Positions 59,011 through 64,000 of a stretch of DNA of 64,000 nt are shown here, in pieces. The DNA is from Rhodococcoides trifolii. GTDB taxonomy: Bacteria; Actinomycetota; Actinomycetes; Mycobacteriales; Mycobacteriaceae. Every line of letters begins with the position of its first letter. Position 1 is the first letter of the stretch. Position numbers and translations under genes: made by a program. Below the pieces are notes generated by a model. The model was not told the origin of the DNA and made no database searches. It saw only the letters and a list, made by a program, of their open reading frames with translations. The stretch is taken from assembly GCF_014635345.1 (NCBI RefSeq), contig NZ_BMCU01000005.1, positions 353,455 to 417,454 on the forward strand, in the 5' to 3' direction.

Positions 59011-60962
59011 GACGGACCGTCCGACTGGTCTTCTGCAGTGCTCCCGCCGTGTGTGGTCGAGGAGGCAGGCACGTCCAGCGCCGGGTTCTTGTCGAAGAAG
59101 TTCACCGGTAGCAGGTGGAAGCCGACGACCTCGGTCGGCATCACCGGCCAGTCCTCGGCGCGCGGAATGTGTGTCACACCCAAGGTGTGCCACAGCACTA
59201 CGTCCGTGTTGTCGGTGGCTCGATTTTCTGCAGTCCACCGGGGAAGACCGTCACCGGATCGGCTCTGGTTCGGGAAGTCACCCGAGGGGCGCATTTCTGC
59301 GGGCGAGTACGGCGTCACCCACATGTTGCGGGTGGCGAAACCGGCTCGCTTGGCGATCAGCGAAGGAGCCTGCGCCAACATCGTCGCGGACGACCAACCG
59401 GGCAGGAACTTGTAACTGACCGGACTACCCCACGCGTTCTGCTTGGAGGTGTTCATGACCGACCAACTGCGCGACGACTGCGGATTGGTGTGGTCGTCAC
59501 CGGTCAGTTCGTGGTCGATGACCGTTCGTTTGACACCGATGGCGTTTCCGTAGGGGTTGTCCGGACCGACCGGCACGCCGTAGGCATCGTTCTGCACGAC
59601 GGTGTTCTGCCAACCGTCGATTTCGGGATCGAGCCGGAACGAGAACAGATGCTGGTGGTAGCTGGACACGAGATTCTTGGCGATGCGGGTGCCGTGCGCC
59701 GACGTCTCACCCTCTTCGACCGAGCGGGTCTGCACGATTCCCAGTAGCTTGACCTCCATTTGAATGGAGGCGTCCTGGTAGAAGTTCCAGTAGAAGCCGT
59801 AGTGGTAGTTGCCGACAGTGGCGATGAAGCTGACGACCAGGCGGCGAGAACGACGTACGTCGACCTTGCCGGTCATCCAGTCGGTGTGCTTCCACAGGAT
59901 GCCGGCATCCTCTTCGTGGATGCAGATCGCGTTCTCGATCGTGGTCGGTTCACCGTTCTCGCCGGCGTTTTCCGCGTCCAGGTACACGATCTCACCGAGG
60001 CAGTCACAGCCGAGCCGCAGCGAGTTCGCGAGCTTTCCGAGTCCGAACTCACCTGCGTCGAATGCGCTGCGCCAGAAGTGCTCCTTGGACGGATCGCCGT
60101 AGGGCACGACCATTTCTCCCAGAGACGCGCGGTGCAAGACCGACCGGTAGTTGTCGCCATCGAGGTATTCCACCGCGTGTAGCACGAGCCCCTCGAGCGG
60201 GTGCCAGTTGATACGGAAGCGCCACTTCTGCCAGGTGAGTTCGCGGCCGTCGATCTTGAAGCCGACGCCCTCAGGCTGAGTGATGACGAGCGGGGCGACG
60301 TCCGAGCGCATCGGCTGGTTCGCATCCGCGGTGTAGTTGGCCTGCTCGACGTTCATCGGGCGTACACCGAAGTCGTGGACGTCGATCACCTTGTTGGCGA
60401 CCAGGTCGACCACGGCGATGACACCTTCGATGGGGTGCGCGTATCCGTTGTCGTCGACGAAATCGCGGTAGTACGAGACCGAACCGGCCAGACGCCGACC
60501 GTCGACGGGGTAGTCGAGCACACCCGGGACTGCCATGTTGCCGACACCCCACGGATCGATCTGGACCTTGTCCATGTCGGTGATACCGCGCAGCGCCAGC
60601 GCCTCGACGTAGCGCGGATCCTGCTTGATCAGGTCAGGAGCGAGATCGAACTCCTCGAGCAGGACGGGTGCCGCACCGTCGGTGATCACCGAAGACGAGA
60701 CGACGGCGTCGGCATCCAGATCGACGACAACGTCGTGCGTCGCACCGGACGCGCGATCGACGAGCAGAACCCGTGCGCGACGGGCGATCTCGTGACCTTC
60801 ACGGAGCAGTCGCTTGTCCGGCTCGTCGGTGTAGACCGCGGCGAACCCCGGCCTTTCCGCGATGGCCTCACGACGAACGACATCTGCAACGCGTCGAAAC
60901 TCGTCGGCTGTCAGGGAATCGAAGAGCGGATGACGCACGGGTATTCCTTTCATAGCATTCAT
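59001..60962 (-). CDS. Copper-containing primary amine oxidase
   Basis: About 653 aa from ATG 60962; ATG 60953 and GTG 61004 are alternatives. Oxidative deamination of primary amines to aldehyde, NH3 and H2O2, via the self-formed TPQ cofactor. Copper ligands: SSYHQHLFSF (HxH) and WHTLGVTHIP. The catalytic base Asp is in AFDAGEFGLG. The TPQ motif reads TVGNYHYGFYW, so His replaces the usual Asp/Glu after Tyr. C-terminal VEDWP-like RAEDWPVMPTEVVGFHL confirms the family. Pairs with the aldehyde dehydrogenase (54827) to give the acid. Confidence 0.95.
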   Translation of the reverse strand: MNAMKGIPVRHPLFDSLTADEFRRVADVVRREAIAERPGFAAVYTDEPDKRLLREGHEIARRARVLLVDRASGATHDVVVDLDADAVVSSSVITDGAAPVLLEEFDLAPDLIKQDPRYVEALALRGITDMDKVQIDPWGVGNMAVPGVLDYPVDGRRLAGSVSYYRDFVDDNGYAHPIEGVIAVVDLVANKVIDVHDFGVRPMNVEQANYTADANQPMRSDVAPLVITQPEGVGFKIDGRELTWQKWRFRINWHPLEGLVLHAVEYLDGDNYRSVLHRASLGEMVVPYGDPSKEHFWRSAFDAGEFGLGKLANSLRLGCDCLGEIVYLDAENAGENGEPTTIENAICIHEEDAGILWKHTDWMTGKVDVRRSRRLVVSFIATVGNYHYGFYWNFYQDASIQMEVKLLGIVQTRSVEEGETSAHGTRIAKNLVSSYHQHLFSFRLDPEIDGWQNTVVQNDAYGVPVGPDNPYGNAIGVKRTVIDHELTGDDHTNPQSSRSWSVMNTSKQNAWGSPVSYKFLPGWSSATMLAQAPSLIAKRAGFATRNMWVTPYSPAEMRPSGDFPNQSRSGDGLPRWTAENRATDNTDVVLWHTLGVTHIPRAEDWPVMPTEVVGFHLLPVNFFDKNPALDVPASSTTHGGSTAEDQSDGPSCH

Positions 60963-61040
60963 CTGGTCGGGATCGTGATTCGCCAGCGTGTGCTTCTCAC
61001 ACAACCAGCGCGCGGTCGAGCGCGCAGCTCGATGTTTTGC

Positions 61041-61892
61041 TCAGCGATCCCTGGGCGTGTGTGTGTCGAGAAATTCGACGACAGCGGCGGCAACCGGTGT
61101 CGGGAGTTGCTCCAACATGGGGATGGTGCCTCCCTCTACGGTTACGATCTCGACCGTCGCTGCCCGCACGAGACCCGCTCGCACGACGTCGATGTCGGGG
61201 AACGAGAACGGGTCTGCGTCTGCGCCAATGATCAGAACAGGTGCCGTGACCCGTCCGATGCGGTCTTCCATGACGTAGCGCGAGCACGCGATGTGTCCCT
61301 CGGCCGGATCCACTCCGGGCGCAAGAGCGTCGCGTACGAAGCGATCGAGTAGGTCGGGACGATGCGGCGGATAGTACGGTTCGCGCTGTCCCCACCATGT
61401 CGTGAGATGGCTACCGTGAGCGTCGATTTCCGCGACGTCGACTCCGGGGCCATCTTCGTGGCCGGCGCGATACTCGGGCCCGGTGTAGGACGGAGACGAC
61501 AAGATCACGGACTTCACCCGATCCACTGCGGTACTGGCAACCTCGACCGCGACCACGGCCCCGGTGTGGTGACCCATCACCGAAAAATGTTGGAGACCCA
61601 ACGCGTCGGCCAGGTGTAGTACGCCCGATGCGTACAGCTCGATCGTCTGCGGCCCCACAGGTTTGGCCGACTGGCCGAAGCCGTACATGTCCATGGCGAT
61701 GATGCGTCGGTGGGGCCCGACGAGGGCCATCACTTCAGCGAACTCGTCGCACGAGCGTGGGGTCTGGTGCAGGCAAATCAGGGGGACGCCCTCGACTCCC
61801 GCTTCTGCATAGTGCAGTTGACCGAGCGGGGTATCGGCGTATCCGAAGTGCACCGAAGGTACGGTGCTGTCGGTCGAGGCGTCAGTCGACAA
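61041..61892 (-). CDS. Alpha/beta hydrolase with a His in the nucleophile-elbow position
   Basis: About 283 aa if TTG 61892 is used; the start is uncertain (61853 or 61949 possible). The fold is alpha/beta hydrolase: LICLHQTPRSCDEFAEVMAL, IIAMDMYGFGQSAKP, LIIGADADPFSFP. The elbow that should read GxSxG is VMGHHTGAVVAVE, so the nucleophile is His or the active site differs; the catalytic Asp region (DADPF) is present. It overlaps the permease stop by 11 bp and precedes the amine oxidase, in the same operon. Confidence 0.8.
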   Translation of the reverse strand: MSTDASTDSTVPSVHFGYADTPLGQLHYAEAGVEGVPLICLHQTPRSCDEFAEVMALVGPHRRIIAMDMYGFGQSAKPVGPQTIELYASGVLHLADALGLQHFSVMGHHTGAVVAVEVASTAVDRVKSVILSSPSYTGPEYRAGHEDGPGVDVAEIDAHGSHLTTWWGQREPYYPPHRPDLLDRFVRDALAPGVDPAEGHIACSRYVMEDRIGRVTAPVLIIGADADPFSFPDIDVVRAGLVRAATVEIVTVEGGTIPMLEQLPTPVAAAVVEFLDTHTPRDR

Positions 61893-63339
61893 GGGTTCGG
61901 CCCATGTTGGCGTACGTGTCTCGGCGGTACCTGCGTGCGTGCAGCGCAACCCCGATTGCCACCACGATGGTCAACACGTGCAGCAGCGGCAACCCGTTGA
62001 TGATCACCGAATCGGTACCGGTGATCGCCGAGAAGTTGGAGAGCGCGAAATACGTGATCGCGCCGAAACCGATCAGCGCCAGGGCCGGCGCAACCGTGTG
62101 ACCCCAACCGAATCGACGCTGACGAGCGAAGAACACCAGGACTGCCAGCGACGTCGTGGTGATCAAGACCATCAAGCCCACCGCACCGAAGCCGGTCAGC
62201 GCGGCAGACAGATTTGTCAGCGGGTCGAGGCCGGCCAGGGCGAACGCCACGACGACCAGCGTTTCGATGACGTAGCTGGTCGAACCTGCGACGACCGGAG
62301 ACTGATGACGCGGATGAAGTGACTGCATCGCCCGCGGCAAGAAACCGTCCCGGCCCAGTGCGAAGAGATATCGCGACGCTGCGTTATGGAAGGCGAGCAC
62401 TCCGGCGAAGCAACTCGTCACAATCAACGCCTCGAGGGTCGTGGTCCATGCCGAACCGACGAACTCGTCACTCAGGTCGTAGACGAATGTGCCCGGACTT
62501 GCTGCAGCCGCAGCAGTGGCACCACCCGAGCTGGCCAGGAAAGCCCATGCCGTCAGGACGAAGAAGAATCCGATGCAGGCCATCGAGATGTACGTCGCAC
62601 GGGGAACTGTGCGTTGCGGATCGCGTGCCTCCTCCGCGTAGATCGCCGTGCCCTCGAAACCTTGGTAGCACGAGAACGCGAAGATCATCGCGACCCCGAT
62701 GGCTCCGGGAACGAATACTTGACTGGGACTGAAGGATTCCAGCGGAAGACTGCCGAACCCGTTACGCGCAATGATGGCGATGTCCAGCACCAGAATGACC
62801 ACGAGCTCGACGACGAGGGCAACACCGAGGACGCCGGCGGCGAGCGTGATCTTGCGGTAGCCGAGCAGGAACGCGATCACAAGACCCAACACCGTGTACA
62901 CCCACCACGGAAGATCAACTCCCGCAAGCTTGTTGACACTGCCTGATGCGAAGAAGCCCATCGCGCCACCGGTTGCGCATGCCAGGGCGATGTATGCACT
63001 GGCAGCAATGTAGGCGCCGGCCAGGCCGACGGGACGCCCCAGCCCCCTCACTATGTAAGCGAAGAAGGCTCCGGCGTTCTGCACGTAAGGAACCATCCGG
63101 GTGAAACCGACGGCGAACAGAAGCATGATCACCAAGACGAACACGTACATCCCGGGTGTACCAACACCTACCCCCAATCCGATCGCAAGAGGCAGAATCG
63201 CTACCGCGCCTCCGGCAGGTGCCACCGTGGCCATGACCATGAACACGATGTGCGCGACATTCAGGCTCCCCTGCGCGAGCTCGGTCGAGCCCTCCGCCGT
63301 GGATGCACTGTTCTGCGTACGTGGCACCATAGAATTCAA
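61882..63339 (-). CDS. APC-superfamily amino acid/amine permease
   Basis: 485 aa, 12 predicted membrane helices. The APC signature is near the start: LNVAHIVFMVMATVAPAGGAVAILPLAIGLG, then TRMVPYVQNAGAFFAYIVRGLGRP and CYQGFEGTAIYAEEARDPQRTVPRATY. Likely imports the amine substrate for the copper amine oxidase. First gene of the minus-strand operon. Upstream (63340-63660) is the probable promoter region. Confidence 0.92.
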   Translation of the reverse strand: MNSMVPRTQNSASTAEGSTELAQGSLNVAHIVFMVMATVAPAGGAVAILPLAIGLGVGVGTPGMYVFVLVIMLLFAVGFTRMVPYVQNAGAFFAYIVRGLGRPVGLAGAYIAASAYIALACATGGAMGFFASGSVNKLAGVDLPWWVYTVLGLVIAFLLGYRKITLAAGVLGVALVVELVVILVLDIAIIARNGFGSLPLESFSPSQVFVPGAIGVAMIFAFSCYQGFEGTAIYAEEARDPQRTVPRATYISMACIGFFFVLTAWAFLASSGGATAAAAASPGTFVYDLSDEFVGSAWTTTLEALIVTSCFAGVLAFHNAASRYLFALGRDGFLPRAMQSLHPRHQSPVVAGSTSYVIETLVVVAFALAGLDPLTNLSAALTGFGAVGLMVLITTTSLAVLVFFARQRRFGWGHTVAPALALIGFGAITYFALSNFSAITGTDSVIINGLPLLHVLTIVVAIGVALHARRYRRDTYANMGRTLVD

Positions 63340-63662
63340 CTCCCTGGAGTACGAGTGACGACGAGCGCCGTCGAATAGCGATCAGTGTGGAGAGATATTC
63401 ACCTGGTCGCCATGTGAAAGGTCCGCTCAGCGACACCGCGGCCGACCTCGACCGAGCGAGTACCCGTCGTGAGCACTCGGTTTCGACGATTCGAGACCGT
63501 CGGTGAGTGGTTCGCTGACCGGAATTCACATCGACCTCGACACACTGACAGGTAAAGCAGCGGGGTTCCGATCTTCCTGGTTCACGGGGTCCGTCACCAC
63601 CGGCTCGATGCATACTGGCGGTCACGCGGACCGTTCGAGATCCTCCTCGGCGCCCTGGCTCC
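63340..63662. other. Intergenic region upstream of the amine operon
   Basis: 323 bp without an intact gene. TTCAC-N11-GTGAA at 63398-63418 is a possible regulator site 60-80 bp from the permease start. From about 63561 an αβ-hydrolase-like phrase PIFLVHG is readable but soon hits stops, likely the start of the decayed gene described at 63663. Confidence 0.45.
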
Positions 63663-63978
63663 GGGGCGGGCCTGACCGTCGAGCCCAACAGCATCGAGTG
63701 CTCCGTCGGCGAGACCGTGGTCGGCTACCTTGCGTTGCCGTCCGGACCAGGCGCCACCCCGTCGTGATCGCCGCCAATGGACTCGAGGGCACTGCCCGAG
63801 GACTCGTCATACCGCAACTGCTATTACATGATTCGAGCATCGCGCTGTTTCTGAAGGAGATGCCGGCGGCTACGCCCTTCTCGCATCCGATGAGTCCCGA
63901 ATCCGGGGCGATCTACCATGACGCCATCGACCACCTGCAGGGCCACCGGCCAACCCGGCCATCGGCGTGAGGACGTAG
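63663..63978 (+). pseudogene. Degenerate alpha/beta hydrolase (FrsA-like) gene with frameshifts
   Basis: One frame reads GLTVEPNSIECSVGETVVGY, LALPSGPG to a TGA at 63765. A second frame takes over just before it: HPVVIAANGLEGTARGLVIP, LFLKEMP, PMSPESGAIYHDAIDHLQGH, ending at 63970. A third frame continues as NPAIGVRT to a TAG at 63978. The pieces together look like the cap and N-terminal core of an FrsA-like/esterase hydrolase that has suffered at least two frameshifts and lacks the rest. Read as a decayed gene at the window's right edge. Confidence 0.7.
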
Positions 63979-64000
63979 GGTATCCGATCAGATACCTACG

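Noticed and set aside
1..64000. tRNA, rRNA, CRISPR arrays, insertion sequences, integrase or att sites
   Set aside because: I found no cloverleaf, repeat-spacer array, transposase or integrase motif. The dispersed 49-bp palindrome is the only repeat family seen.

Overview
The window is high-GC actinobacterial chromosome, most likely Rhodococcus or a close relative in the Nocardiaceae. The signs are heavy use of GTG/TTG starts, stop/start overlaps (ATGA, GTGA, TTGA) inside operons, an abundance of TetR, GntR, IclR, LysR and XRE/MmyB-type regulators, and many aromatic and CoA-thioester catabolic genes. I see no rRNA, tRNA, CRISPR array, insertion sequence or prophage. It reads as a regulator-rich accessory catabolic region.

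1-18 kb holds small oxidoreductase units, each beside a regulator. They are: a TetR gene cut by the left edge with a flavin aromatic hydroxylase; LysR; an SDR-like gene divergent from an NmrA/SDR pair; a TetR protein with a second N-terminal helix-turn-helix; SRPBCC, 3-hydroxyacyl-CoA dehydrogenase and esterase genes; a frameshifted VOC gene; a zinc alcohol dehydrogenase; a CMD/cupin/lipoprotein set divergent from an XRE/MmyB regulator; a GNAT gene; a siderophore-permease remnant; and a TetR/CrtI-like pair sharing twin operators. Two copies of a 49-bp palindromic element lie at 3.5 and 18.1 kb.

18-32 kb holds a hydroxy-acid/dicarboxylate module: UspA, CitMHS transporter, GntR, cupin, aldehyde dehydrogenase, ABM enzyme and Ldh2 dehydrogenase. 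Two of its divergent promoters share a GTATACC motif. It is followed by a GntR/VOC/SDR unit, an MFS exporter, an SDR/XRE pair, PucR and TetR. 32-36 kb is a four-gene, fully overlapping operon of two large membrane proteins, a small membrane protein and a cupredoxin-like lipoprotein.

36-63 kb is an aromatic catabolic supercluster. One arm (38.7-45.3 kb, plus strand, beside an IclR gene) encodes acetaldehyde dehydrogenase, 4-hydroxy-2-oxovalerate aldolase, an acyl-CoA synthetase, a double-domain CoA-transferase and an enoyl-CoA hydratase. It converges on a second operon (52.6-45.3 kb, minus strand) with a Rieske oxygenase, a class III extradiol dioxygenase, two alpha/beta hydrolases, a 47-aa protein, a quinone-oxidoreductase-like protein, an M20 homologue with lost metal ligands, and IclR. 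The Rieske reductase and ferredoxin are divergent at 52.9-54.2 kb. The third operon (63.3-54.2 kb, minus strand) is amine-directed: APC permease, hydrolase with a GHHTG elbow, copper amine oxidase, His/Met-rich membrane protein, MFS transporter fused in frame to a 2-hydroxypentadienoate hydratase, aldehyde dehydrogenase and TetR. Together the three arms contain ring hydroxylation, ring cleavage, hydrolysis and the whole hydratase-aldolase-dehydrogenase lower pathway, with the hydratase present only as the fusion. A decayed hydrolase gene closes the window.
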